From Acidobacteriaceae bacterium (GTDB lineage: Bacteria; Acidobacteriota; Terriglobia; Terriglobales; Acidobacteriaceae): DNA of 15,385 bases. Under the pieces are notes generated by a model that saw only the letters and a program-made list of their open reading frames with translations, did not search any database and was not told the origin of the DNA. The stretch covers positions 1 to 15,385 of the forward strand of contig PLUJ01000226.1 of assembly GCA_003165455.1 (NCBI GenBank), written 5' to 3'. Below are positions 1 through 8,037 of this stretch, piece after piece (position 1 is the stretch's first letter; every line of letters starts with the position of its first letter). Both the position numbers and the translations under genes were made by a program.

Positions 1-94
1 CGTGGCGGGCTGCGTCGGCAACATGCAGCGCGATTGCGACGGCGAAGGCGATCCACGCCAGGCCGAAGTTCCAGTGGAGCGTCGAAGTAAACAT
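1..94 (-). CDS. partial N-terminus of a membrane protein (runs off the window)
   Basis: The minus strand is open from an ATG at 94 to the window edge and encodes about 31 residues starting MFTSTLHWNFGLAWIAFAVA, then IALHVADAARH. The hydrophobic stretch FGLAWIAFAVAIALHVA looks like a first transmembrane helix. The sequence resembles the start of small bacterial integral membrane proteins with a helix ending in a His-x-x-Asp motif, but 31 residues are not enough to name a family. No strong ribosome binding site precedes the ATG. The gene is divergent from the M61 peptidase gene, 113 bases away. A decisive test would be the sequence to the left of this window. Confidence 0.5.
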   Translation of the reverse strand, partial: MFTSTLHWNFGLAWIAFAVAIALHVADAARH

Positions 95-207
95 GTGCGT
101 ATCTCTGGCTCGAAAGTTTACGCCGAAGATGCGCGTTGGCAAGGTTGATTTCTGGGTTCGCCATTGCGTGTTTACACTAAGGGTTTGCACTTTCAATCAG
201 GAGGAGT

Positions 208-2100
208 ATGCATTTTCGCCTGCGCCCGATGTTGGGGCTGATGTCCGCTGCCGTATTTTGTTTCAGCCTTCCCATTCACGCCCAGACTGCTTCGAATCCG
301 ATCCCAATTACTGCCGATCTGACCGACGCGCCGCGCAAGATCATTCATGCGCAGATGACGATTCCTGTGATCCCCGGTCCGCTGACGCTGCTGTACGCGA
401 AGTGGATTCCGGGCGAACACGCACCCGATGGGCCCGTGATCGATCTGGCCGGATTAAAATTCTTCGCCAGCGGCAATCCGTTGAAGTGGCGCCGCGATCT
501 GCTCGATGGTTTCACGCTGCACGTGGACGTGCCTGCAGGCGTGACCGAGATCGATGCCGAACTTGATTTTCTTTCCCCTGCGACCTTCGAAGGCGGCTTC
601 TCCGCCGGATCTTCCGCCACCGACAAAATGGCCGTCATTAGCTGGAATCAGGTGTTGCTGTATCCCAAAGGTTTCAACTCTAACGAAATCACCTACATTG
701 CCAGCTTGAAACTTCCGACGGGTTGGAAGTACGGCACGGCGCTCCCGATCGCGTCCACGTCTGTCAGTAACGGTGAAACGCAGCTGGCATTCCAGCCCGC
801 GCCGCTGAATACTCTGGTCGACTCGCCCGTAATCGCCGGAGAGTTCCTGAAAGTCGTTTCCCTGGCGCAAGATCCCCTGACCGAAATGGACATTGCCGCC
901 GACAGTGCCGCGGCCCTCGACGCCCCGCAGGAAGTCTGGGACCACTATAAGAGCCTGGTGGATCAGGCGAATAAACTTTTCGGCGCTCATCACTATCGGG
1001 ATTACCATTTTCTTCTAAGCCTTAGCGACCACGTCGCGCACTTCGGGCTGGAGCACCACGAATCCGATGACAGCCGTGTCGACGAGCGCGGACTGGTCGA
1101 TGAGAGTGCGCGCAAATCGGAAGCAGACCTGCTCCCCCACGAGTACGTTCATTCGTGGAACGGCAAATATCGGCGTCCAGCCGATTTGACCACCCCCAAC
1201 TATGAAGATCCGATGCAGGACGATCTGCTCTGGGTCTACGAAGGTCTCACCAATTATCTCGGCACTGTCTTGACGGCCCGCAGCGGATTGCTTACGAATG
1301 CGGACGCTCGCGACGACCTGGCTTTAACCGCAGCTCAAATGGATCACACTCCCGGCCGAACCTGGCGCAACCTGCAAGACACGGCAGACGCTGCCCCCGA
1401 ACTCTACTTTTCTCCGCGCGCATGGGAATCCTGGCGTCGTAGCACGGATTTCTACGATGAGGGCACGCTCGACTGGCTCTGGGTTGACGTTATTATTCGC
1501 CAGCAAAGCAAGGGAGCAAAAACGATCGATGACTTCTGCCACCTTTTTCACGGACCGCCAAGCACCGGTCCTATGGTGAAAACTTATACTTTTGACGATG
1601 TCGTCAACGCTCTCAGCCAGATCGTCCCCTATGATTGGCGCGGATTTTGGACCGAGCGCCTCACCAATCACGGCCCGGGAGCGCCGCTGGGCGGAATCGA
1701 AGGCAGCGGGTGGAAGGTGGTTTACGACGACACGCAATCTGACATGCTTCGGGGTGCGGAAACGAACGGTCACGTCGCCAGCGGAACCTATTCCATCGGC
1801 CTCGAACTTCGCGATGACGGTGTCATTGTCGATACCATCGAGAACATGCCCGCGGCCCTTGCTGGAGTTGGCCCTGGCATGAAGCTCATTGCGGTCAACG
1901 GCCGACGCTACACTCCGCAAGTTATGCGGGACTCGCTTAAGGCTGGTAAGACCAGCACGACCCCTCTCGAACTGCTCATTGAGAACACCGACTACTACAA
2001 GACTTACAAACTGGATTACCACGGAGGCGAACGCTACCCGCACCTGGTGCGCGACGAATCGAAGCCCGACTTGCTGACGGAGATATACAAAGCAAAATGA
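208..2100 (+). CDS. exported M61-family (glycyl aminopeptidase-like) zinc peptidase with PDZ domain
   Basis: A 630-residue predicted secreted metallopeptidase. Residues 1-26 form a signal peptide (hydrophobic LGLMSAAVFCFSLPIHA, cleavage near HAQ-TA), so it should act in the periplasm or outside the cell. An M61 N-terminal beta domain (about 34-200) is followed by the catalytic domain. The zinc motif HEYVHSWN places His311 and His315 as ligands with Glu312 as the base; Glu345 in WVYEGLTNY is the expected third ligand. The segment YDEGTLDWLWVDVIIRQ (416-432) is also typical of the family. A PDZ domain spans about 527-600 (IGLELRDDG to IAVNGRRY). M61 enzymes are aminopeptidases preferring N-terminal Gly or Ala; substrate here is unknown. 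AGGAGG at 199-204 fixes the start. The M28 peptidase gene follows after 20 bases, suggesting an operon for peptide breakdown. Confidence 0.93.
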   Translation: MHFRLRPMLGLMSAAVFCFSLPIHAQTASNPIPITADLTDAPRKIIHAQMTIPVIPGPLTLLYAKWIPGEHAPDGPVIDLAGLKFFASGNPLKWRRDLLDGFTLHVDVPAGVTEIDAELDFLSPATFEGGFSAGSSATDKMAVISWNQVLLYPKGFNSNEITYIASLKLPTGWKYGTALPIASTSVSNGETQLAFQPAPLNTLVDSPVIAGEFLKVVSLAQDPLTEMDIAADSAAALDAPQEVWDHYKSLVDQANKLFGAHHYRDYHFLLSLSDHVAHFGLEHHESDDSRVDERGLVDESARKSEADLLPHEYVHSWNGKYRRPADLTTPNYEDPMQDDLLWVYEGLTNYLGTVLTARSGLLTNADARDDLALTAAQMDHTPGRTWRNLQDTADAAPELYFSPRAWESWRRSTDFYDEGTLDWLWVDVIIRQQSKGAKTIDDFCHLFHGPPSTGPMVKTYTFDDVVNALSQIVPYDWRGFWTERLTNHGPGAPLGGIEGSGWKVVYDDTQSDMLRGAETNGHVASGTYSIGLELRDDGVIVDTIENMPAALAGVGPGMKLIAVNGRRYTPQVMRDSLKAGKTSTTPLELLIENTDYYKTYKLDYHGGERYPHLVRDESKPDLLTEIYKAK

Positions 2101-2120
2101 AACGCGGCTGAGGAGAGCAA

Positions 2121-4355
2121 ATGCGTCACGATTGTATCTATGCTTCTCTGTGTTCTTCTGCATCCTCTGTGTTTACGGTTCCTTTGCGTATTCAGAAGAA
2201 AACCCTAATCCTCTCCTCGCTCGTACTTTCTTCCTTCATCCAACTTCACGCTCAAACTTCCATCCTCGGGTTCACCCCCACCTCCGCTGCCCACGAATCC
2301 TCAATTGAAGAAAAATTCAAGTCCATTCCCACCCCCGACGAAGAACGCCGCCAGCACAAAATTTTCACCGCAGAGCCCCACGTTGCCGGCTCTGTACGAA
2401 ACAATGAGCTCGCGCGCTACATTGCCGACCAGTGGCGAAACGAAGGACTTGAAGACGTCATCATCCGCCGGTATGACGTTTACGGCAGCAATCCAAAATT
2501 CACCTCGCTGGAAATGATCGCGCCGATCCACTATCGCGCCCTGCTCCGGGAACTTCCCGTCCCTGGCGATCCCGATCTCAAAAACAAAGCCATCAGCTCC
2601 GCCTGGAGCGGCATGTCCGCCTCGGGAGAAGTCACCGCCCCGCTCGTCTACGCCCACAGCGGCAATCCGGAAGATTACGACCTTCTGCGCAAGCAAGGCA
2701 TCGACGTTAAAGGAAAAGTCGTCCTCGTCCGCTACTCGAATCCTTACAGCTATCGCGGATTCAAAGCACTCACCGCCCAGCGCGAAGGCGCAGCTGCCAT
2801 TCTCATTTACAGCGATCCTGCCGAAGATGGATACCAGAAAGGCAAAGTAGTCCCCAACGGTCCATGGGGTCCGGAGTATCACATCCAGCGCGGCTCCATC
2901 ACCTACGATTTCCTGGTTCCTGGCGATCCGCTCACGCCGGGATGGGCCTCTGTTCCCGGCGCAAAAAGAATTCCGATCGAGGAAGCTGTCTCCATTCCCA
3001 AGATCATGGCACTTCCGCTTTCGTGGCACGACGCCAAACCTCTTCTCGCCCACATGGATGGCCCCATCGCACCCACTGATTGGCAAGGACAAGACTGGCA
3101 AGGCGGATTGCCGATCAAATATCACCTCGGCGGCGATCGCGTGCGCGTCCATGTGAAAATCGATATGGATAACTCCACGCAGCCCTACTATGTGGTCGAA
3201 GGCCGCATTCGTGGCTCGGAGTTGCCCGACGAATGGGTCGTGCTCGGCAACCACCGCGATGCCTGGGTCTTCGGCGGCGTGGATCCCTCAAGTGGCACCG
3301 CTTCCATGATGGAACTCACTCGCGCGCTAGGAAAATTAGCGAGGACCGGAATGCGCCCGCGCCGCACCATCGTAGTCTGTAGTTGGGATGGCGAAGAGAT
3401 GGGTCTCACCGGTTCCACCGAATGGGGCGAACAGTTCGCCGACGAACTCCGAAAGAAAGCGGTTGCCTATCTCAACGTGGACGAAGCCACCTCCGGCCCC
3501 GATTTCCACGGCCAAGCCGTAGCTTCGCTCGCTCCCATGCTGGTAGAAGCCGCACACACTTTGCAAGATCCCGGCGGCAAGTCTTTGTACGAAGCGTGGA
3601 AAGAATCGTCGGTGCGCGAACGAGCCGAATCCAAACAACCCGAGGAAGTGACGGACTTAAATCTCGCCGATACTCGCATCGGCAGCGGATCCGACCATAC
3701 CGTCTTCCTCAACTTTATTGGCATGCCTGTACTTAACTTGGGCTTCGAAGGTCCTTACGGTGTGTACCATTCCGCCTATGACGATTTTTTCTGGATGAAC
3801 CACTTCGGCGATCCCGGCTACCGCTATCACACCCTGATGTCGCAATTGTGGGGAGTGCTCGCTTTGCGCTTGGCAAATGCTGACCTCTTGCCTTTCGACT
3901 TTGCCGTTTACGCTGCCAATATTCGAGAATTCGTAGTTGAATTGAGTAAGGGCAAAAACATGAATGGACTCGACTTCAAACCGTTGCTCGCTGCCATCGA
4001 CCAGTTTGAGTCCGCGGGTAAGAATTTGAATGAGTCGACGAGTCGCGCTCTTGCGGAGACTTCAATCAGGCCCAACCTTGCCAGCACAATTAATCATGGG
4101 ACCATGGAGGTTGAACGCAACTGGCTGAATCCCGAGGGCATTCCCGGTCGCCCCTGGTTCAAGCACATGCTCTACGGCGCACGCTTCACTTACGCGCACC
4201 TGGAGCTTCCAGGATTGACGGAGGCGGTGGAAAAACAAGACTGGCTTACTGCCCAACAGCAAGCAGAAATCCTGCGCCAGGCGTTAGACAACAACACGCG
4301 CCTTCTTAACGAGATGAATTCTGACCTGGCAGACAGTAAAGCGCAAATCCAGTGA
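2121..4355 (+). CDS. exported M28-family peptidase, glutamate carboxypeptidase II (PSMA)-like
   Basis: A 744-residue protein with the full architecture of the transferrin receptor/PSMA group: a protease-associated domain (about 170-330), an M28 co-catalytic zinc domain (about 355-570) and a C-terminal dimerisation domain (about 615-740). All expected zinc residues are visible: His378 and Asp388 (NHRDAWVFGGVDP), Glu425 base and Glu426 ligand (SWDGEEMGLTGSTEW), Asp454 (YLNVDEA) and His550 (GVYHSAYDD). Numbering nearly matches human PSMA. It probably removes residues from peptide ends in the envelope. A signal peptide lies at residues 27-45 (KTLILSSLVLSSFIQLHAQ), unusually far from the ATG. AGGAG at 2111-2115 supports ATG 2121, but the first 20 codons run through a CTCTGTGTT repeat, so GTG 2169 is an alternative start. 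It lies 20 bases after the M61 gene. Confidence 0.93.
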   Translation: MRHDCIYASLCSSASSVFTVPLRIQKKTLILSSLVLSSFIQLHAQTSILGFTPTSAAHESSIEEKFKSIPTPDEERRQHKIFTAEPHVAGSVRNNELARYIADQWRNEGLEDVIIRRYDVYGSNPKFTSLEMIAPIHYRALLRELPVPGDPDLKNKAISSAWSGMSASGEVTAPLVYAHSGNPEDYDLLRKQGIDVKGKVVLVRYSNPYSYRGFKALTAQREGAAAILIYSDPAEDGYQKGKVVPNGPWGPEYHIQRGSITYDFLVPGDPLTPGWASVPGAKRIPIEEAVSIPKIMALPLSWHDAKPLLAHMDGPIAPTDWQGQDWQGGLPIKYHLGGDRVRVHVKIDMDNSTQPYYVVEGRIRGSELPDEWVVLGNHRDAWVFGGVDPSSGTASMMELTRALGKLARTGMRPRRTIVVCSWDGEEMGLTGSTEWGEQFADELRKKAVAYLNVDEATSGPDFHGQAVASLAPMLVEAAHTLQDPGGKSLYEAWKESSVRERAESKQPEEVTDLNLADTRIGSGSDHTVFLNFIGMPVLNLGFEGPYGVYHSAYDDFFWMNHFGDPGYRYHTLMSQLWGVLALRLANADLLPFDFAVYAANIREFVVELSKGKNMNGLDFKPLLAAIDQFESAGKNLNESTSRALAETSIRPNLASTINHGTMEVERNWLNPEGIPGRPWFKHMLYGARFTYAHLELPGLTEAVEKQDWLTAQQQAEILRQALDNNTRLLNEMNSDLADSKAQIQ
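2146..2173. repeat. pair of CTCTGTGTT units, likely relic of a dispersed ACACAGAG-type repeat
   Basis: CTCTGTGTT occurs at 2146-2154 and again at 2165-2173, 19 bases apart. On the opposite strand this reads as AACACAGAG, spacer, AACACAGAG. From memory this resembles short ACACAGAG-rich elements scattered between genes in many soil bacterial genomes. It sits inside the predicted reading frame, upstream of the real signal peptide of the M28 peptidase. Confidence 0.5.
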
Positions 4356-4427
4356 GTTCCTCGAATCGGCTATCGGAATTCAGAACGTCGTTCCGAACCC
4401 ACCTTTGAACGCGCTATCTCTACTCTG

Positions 4428-5696
4428 CTAGCTAGACGTGCCCCGCAATTTCAAAAGCTGGTCCTGCGTCTTCTGCCAGGCTTTGGGTTTTTTCTTGGTA
4501 GCGATCGGCGCACCGGGATCGCTGTAAAAGGCGAGAATGTTGGCGCGCAGTTCCGGCGTGATCTTGTCGAAATTGTGGTCGGCGAGCTGATCCAGCAGAT
4601 GAGCATACGAGTTGTCGGTAAGCCAGTACTCGCCAGCCCGCGTGTCGAGACCGGTATCGAAGTCAGTATTCGGGAGCTGCAGGGTGCCTGCTTCGGTGGC
4701 ATGAATCAGTTCGGTATAGTTCTCGACAGTCTTGTCGACACTCGCGATGTAAAAGTCTTCAGTCTTTTGAGTCGGAATCTTAAAAGCGAGAGCTTTCAGC
4801 GGACCGACCTTGGGAATGAATCGCACTAGGAACCCAAGCACCTGCGTGCCGAACCCCGCTCGTTGATAGCCTTTTCCCCACTCCTTCTGGTAGCTGGCGC
4901 GGGAGAGGTAATAACGGAATTGCCGCGCTCGAAAATTGGGCGTCTCCAATACGATCTCCTGGCGGCGAGTGATCAGCGCCACACGGGTCATCTCTGGAAT
5001 TACAGTGCTGATGGCCCTGCGGAAGGTGCCGATTGCCAGATCTTCCTTGGAAATTACATCGGTCAAAGGAATGCCGTAGGTGTCGAGAAATCCGCGTTCG
5101 AGCACCGGCTTCGAAATCTCGAAACCAATGAAATCGTGGTAGCTGTCCGAGGTATATCGATTCTTCGCGACCTGCGTTACATCGAAGCCAAATTCCATTC
5201 GGATGTGCGCTTTGGGGTTGTCCTCATAGGTCACCATCGCTCCATATTTTCTTCCGAGCTTCGGGAACTCGATTCCGACCGCCTGGTTGACCGTAGGATG
5301 CCCAATATTATCTGCAGAATAGTGCGCGAGAGCGCCCAGCGCGAATGCATATTCGTCAAGATCGGAGGCTTCCTTTAGCAGATTTACCACGAAGTCTCCG
5401 CTTCGCACGTAATGCGTGAGATCGCTGAAATACTTGTTCCCGAAGGGGTAATATCCCATATCCTGGATCAGCGAACCGCCATACGCGAAGGCATGAGCTT
5501 TTTTCAGGTCGTCATCGGTCGCCTGAGGAAATCGTTTTTTCAACAACGGAACGATTTTATCCTTCCAGGCCAAATCTACGATCTCTTCATGCGTAAGAAC
5601 GGAGTATGCCGCGCAGGGCTGCACCACGCAGGCTTGCATCAGCACAATCACCAAAGCAAAGTCTAGCCGAGACCGCCACGTGTTAATGCGCATCAT
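4428..5696 (-). CDS. exported zinc-dependent phospholipase C-like protein
   Basis: A 422-residue protein with an N-terminal signal peptide (hydrophobic LDFALVIVLMQACVVQPCAA, cleavage near CAA-YS). The mature part begins YSVLTHEEIVDLAW and carries spaced His/Asp residues typical of the zinc-dependent phospholipase C / S1-P1 nuclease-like fold: His36, His68, Asp79 (LIQDMGYYPFG), His95 (LTHYV), and the His125-x3-Asp129-x3-His133 motif in LAHYSADNIGHP. The family binds three zinc ions; members cleave phospholipid headgroups, but many relatives have no proven substrate, so hydrolase activity is an inference. The C-terminal half (about 200-422) has no motif I recognise. The ATG at 5696 overlaps the stop of the upstream beta-propeller gene (ATGA, 5696-5693), so the two are probably translationally coupled. 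A second ATG lies one codon downstream. Confidence 0.8.
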   Translation of the reverse strand: MMRINTWRSRLDFALVIVLMQACVVQPCAAYSVLTHEEIVDLAWKDKIVPLLKKRFPQATDDDLKKAHAFAYGGSLIQDMGYYPFGNKYFSDLTHYVRSGDFVVNLLKEASDLDEYAFALGALAHYSADNIGHPTVNQAVGIEFPKLGRKYGAMVTYEDNPKAHIRMEFGFDVTQVAKNRYTSDSYHDFIGFEISKPVLERGFLDTYGIPLTDVISKEDLAIGTFRRAISTVIPEMTRVALITRRQEIVLETPNFRARQFRYYLSRASYQKEWGKGYQRAGFGTQVLGFLVRFIPKVGPLKALAFKIPTQKTEDFYIASVDKTVENYTELIHATEAGTLQLPNTDFDTGLDTRAGEYWLTDNSYAHLLDQLADHNFDKITPELRANILAFYSDPGAPIATKKKPKAWQKTQDQLLKLRGTSS

Positions 5697-6745
5697 TTTC
5701 CTAACACGAGTACGACAAAGGTATCGGGTAGGATGCTGCGCCGCGGATGAGGGTTATCGGCGGTCGGCGCAGGGGGCGGCCCGAATTTGGCAGTTACTAC
5801 ATACACGTTGTGTGTTTTGGAATCGAGTGCCAGAGTGCGCGCGCCCGGCTGAGTGGGAACATTTTCCGCCACGCTGAACTGGTCGCTGGAAGCTTCGCGG
5901 ATCACGTTCAAGACGCCTTCTCCGCAAGACGCGAAGGCCAGGCTAGTCTCCTCATCGAAGGTGGTGGCATCCACACCGTCGCCAATCGGCAGAGTCGCCA
6001 TAACTTTGCCTGTATCCGCATTTACGACTGCCATCATCTTATTATCGCAGCCAACGAACAACCGGCGGTGCTTGCGATCCATGGACAAGCCGGAAGGCGA
6101 TTCGCAAGGCGCGAGCGGCCACTTCGCTTTAACCAAAAGCTTATCGGGATCGATCGCGACCAATTCGTTCTTGTCTTCGATGTTGACGAACACTTCCCCT
6201 TTGCCGTCGCTGGCGGCGAACTCCGGTTTGCCGTCAAGCCTGATCGTGCCCAGCACCGCTCCTTTTTCCGCATCCACGGCGGTCGCGTCCTGGCTTTTTC
6301 CGTTAAATGTGAAAACCCGTTTCGTCGACGGGTCGTAGAGAATGGCGTCGGGATTTTCGCCCACTTTTACTTTGCCGGTGGTGGCAAGCGTTTTCAAATC
6401 GAAAATGGTGACCGTACCCTCGCGGCCATTGCTGACAAATCCGCGGTCTAAATCCGTTGCCAGAGCGATGCCGTGGACTCCGGGCGTTTCCGCAATATCG
6501 CCCACTTTCTTTCCGGAATCCAGGTCCAGGACTATAACGTGAGTGGCGCGCGAAATAAACAGTCTGCGGGTGGCCGCATCTGCGGTTAGGTAATCCCAGC
6601 CTCCGTCGCCGCCGATCTTGTAAGTTTGTATGACTTTATATCCCGGATTCTCCGCTGCCGGAGCGGCAGCGGTCCCAAGAGCGACCAGCGCCAGAACGGA
6701 TGTTGTGCGGAACCAAGAACGCAAAGCATTTCCTTGCTTGAACAT
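5693..6745 (-). CDS. exported YncE/YVTN-type beta-propeller protein
   Basis: A 350-residue predicted periplasmic beta-propeller. The N-terminus (FRTTSVLALVALGTAAAPAA, cleavage near AAA/ENPG) is a signal peptide. The rest is built of repeats of about 40 residues with recurring signatures such as RRLFISRATHVIVLDLDSGK, GRGFVSN-like GRE, TKRVFTFNGKS, HRRLFVGCDNKMMAVVNADTGK and HNVYVVTA, as in YncE and YVTN-repeat proteins. Such propellers usually bind ligands or partner proteins rather than act as enzymes; no catalytic motif is visible. AGGAGAAGG just upstream of the ATG is a strong ribosome binding site. It is the first gene of a two-gene minus-strand unit with the phospholipase-like protein, and its stop overlaps that start. 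A 10-base palindrome TTGACGTCAA (6781-6790) lies upstream in its leader or promoter region. Confidence 0.85.
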   Translation of the reverse strand: MFKQGNALRSWFRTTSVLALVALGTAAAPAAENPGYKVIQTYKIGGDGGWDYLTADAATRRLFISRATHVIVLDLDSGKKVGDIAETPGVHGIALATDLDRGFVSNGREGTVTIFDLKTLATTGKVKVGENPDAILYDPSTKRVFTFNGKSQDATAVDAEKGAVLGTIRLDGKPEFAASDGKGEVFVNIEDKNELVAIDPDKLLVKAKWPLAPCESPSGLSMDRKHRRLFVGCDNKMMAVVNADTGKVMATLPIGDGVDATTFDEETSLAFASCGEGVLNVIREASSDQFSVAENVPTQPGARTLALDSKTHNVYVVTAKFGPPPAPTADNPHPRRSILPDTFVVLVLGK

Positions 6746-7042
6746 GCCTTCTCCTAATCGGTGAGCCCGCGAGCATCAATTTGACGTCAAGAACGCCTGC
6801 GCTCAGCCCGGCATCCAAAGTCGTTGGGCGTCCCGGATGTAACTTTATCCTACTATTTTGATCATTCTGATGCGAAGGTCGGTCTAACACAAATCTCCGG
6901 CGCTACAAAAAACTTTAGCATTGGGGAATTGAAGCGGTTCAGAACGAAAATGTAATTGATTCTTGCGGCAAAATCGTCGCGATACGCGTCTAAGATTTAT
7001 TAGCATCCAAGCCTGTGCTCGTCGTACTCTCTTCTTCACTGC
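6746..7042. other. divergent intergenic region between propeller and sigma-factor genes
   Basis: This 297-base stretch holds no convincing reading frame. It should contain promoters for both flanking genes. The only clear marks are the propeller ribosome binding site at its left edge, a perfect 10-base palindrome TTGACGTCAA at 6781-6790, and an AT-rich patch near 6842-6865. I could not find a -35/-10 pair with proper spacing on either strand. The sigma factor may use a non-housekeeping promoter. Confidence 0.5.
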
Positions 7043-7966
7043 ATGTGCGCCACGAAAACGATTTCCGCTTCCATCCAGTCGGTAGTTTCGGAGTTGCTGG
7101 CTGAACTCCATGCCAGCAGCGGATGCGAACGGATTGGCCTTGCACCACCGGATTTCGCCGCGATTTTATGCGAAGTGGCGGTGAAGTATCTGCCAGCTGC
7201 GAGTAGCGCCGCTGAAACGCGCAATTTCCTTTTGAGCTTGCGGGTGGAAGAACTGGCTCTGGCCAGAGCCTGCGCGGCCGGTCACAACACGGCATGGGAA
7301 ATATTCCTCACCCGCTACCGCGAAAAGCTGTATCAAGCGGCGCTTCGCATTGCACGCGAAGACTCGGCGGCACGCGACCTTGCCGATAGCCTATATGCGG
7401 AGCTGTACGGGACCACCACTCGAGACGGTAAACGCTTCTCCAAATTAGCATCATTCACCGGACGAGGGTCTTTGGAAGGTTGGCTTCGTACGGTGCTGGC
7501 CCAGGAATTCGTCAATCGCTATCGTCGTACCAAACGAATGGTTAGTCTCGACGAAGAAGGGGAGGAGGGATCCCAATTCCCCGCACCGGAGCCCGAACCA
7601 CTTCCATCCTCGGATTCGCGCCTTGAGCTTGCCACCGACGCTGGTTTAGCTCAGCTTTCGAGCGAAGACCGGATGGTTCTGGCCACCTACTATCTGGACG
7701 GACGGACGCTCGCCGAGATAGCGCGAATCCTTGGCGTACATGAATCCACGATCAGCCGAAAGGTGGATAAGTTGGCCAAATCCTTGCGAAAGAGGATCTT
7801 GGCCCACTTGATTCAGCAGGGAATGAGCCGGCGTCAAGCGGAAGAGGCTATGGAAAGCGACGTCCGGGACCTGCAATTGGACATTCGTCGTAGTTTGTCG
7901 CAAGAATCACCGGGAAAAGCGTTCTCCGATCATAGAGTCGAAAAGGTAAAGGAAACCCATAAGTGA
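7043..7966 (+). CDS. sigma-70 family (ECF-like) RNA polymerase sigma factor
   Basis: A 307-residue sigma factor. Sigma region 2 covers about residues 68-166; the part for promoter melting and -10 recognition includes ASFTGRGSLEGWLRTVLAQE and NRYRRTKR (136-165). An acidic and proline-rich linker (170-192) leads to sigma region 4 (about 203-252) with helix-turn-helix TLAEIARILGVHESTISRKV (222-241). Only regions 2 and 4 are present, as in ECF sigma factors. It is longer than usual ECF factors (about 180-200 residues), with about 65 extra N-terminal residues and a 55-residue C-terminal tail. The next gene, 71 bases on, encodes a zinc-finger membrane protein that is very probably its anti-sigma factor. 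The ATG lacks a clear Shine-Dalgarno sequence (CTCTTCTTCACTGC precedes it), so the start is less certain than the identity. Confidence 0.88.
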   Translation: MCATKTISASIQSVVSELLAELHASSGCERIGLAPPDFAAILCEVAVKYLPAASSAAETRNFLLSLRVEELALARACAAGHNTAWEIFLTRYREKLYQAALRIAREDSAARDLADSLYAELYGTTTRDGKRFSKLASFTGRGSLEGWLRTVLAQEFVNRYRRTKRMVSLDEEGEEGSQFPAPEPEPLPSSDSRLELATDAGLAQLSSEDRMVLATYYLDGRTLAEIARILGVHESTISRKVDKLAKSLRKRILAHLIQQGMSRRQAEEAMESDVRDLQLDIRRSLSQESPGKAFSDHRVEKVKETHK

Positions 7967-8037
7967 AGGCCGCAAGCCGGGTTGAGTCTGAGAGCTGGCC
8001 AAAGTGATAGAAAGCGGAATGGCGGAAGTAAAATTCG

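Noticed and set aside
1324..2163. 279-codon minus-strand frame across the M61 and M28 junction
   Set aside because: It is the antisense shadow of the M61 gene, whose zinc motif and PDZ domain are clear. No family signature is present.
2301..3254. 317-codon minus-strand frame inside the M28 gene
   Set aside because: It is antisense to the protease-associated and M28 domains and reflects high GC at third positions. No domain was recognised.
4373..4396. TCGGAA/TTCCGA hairpin between the converging M28 and phospholipase-like genes
   Set aside because: The stem has only six pairs, a 12-base loop and no T-run on either side, so it is not supported as a terminator.
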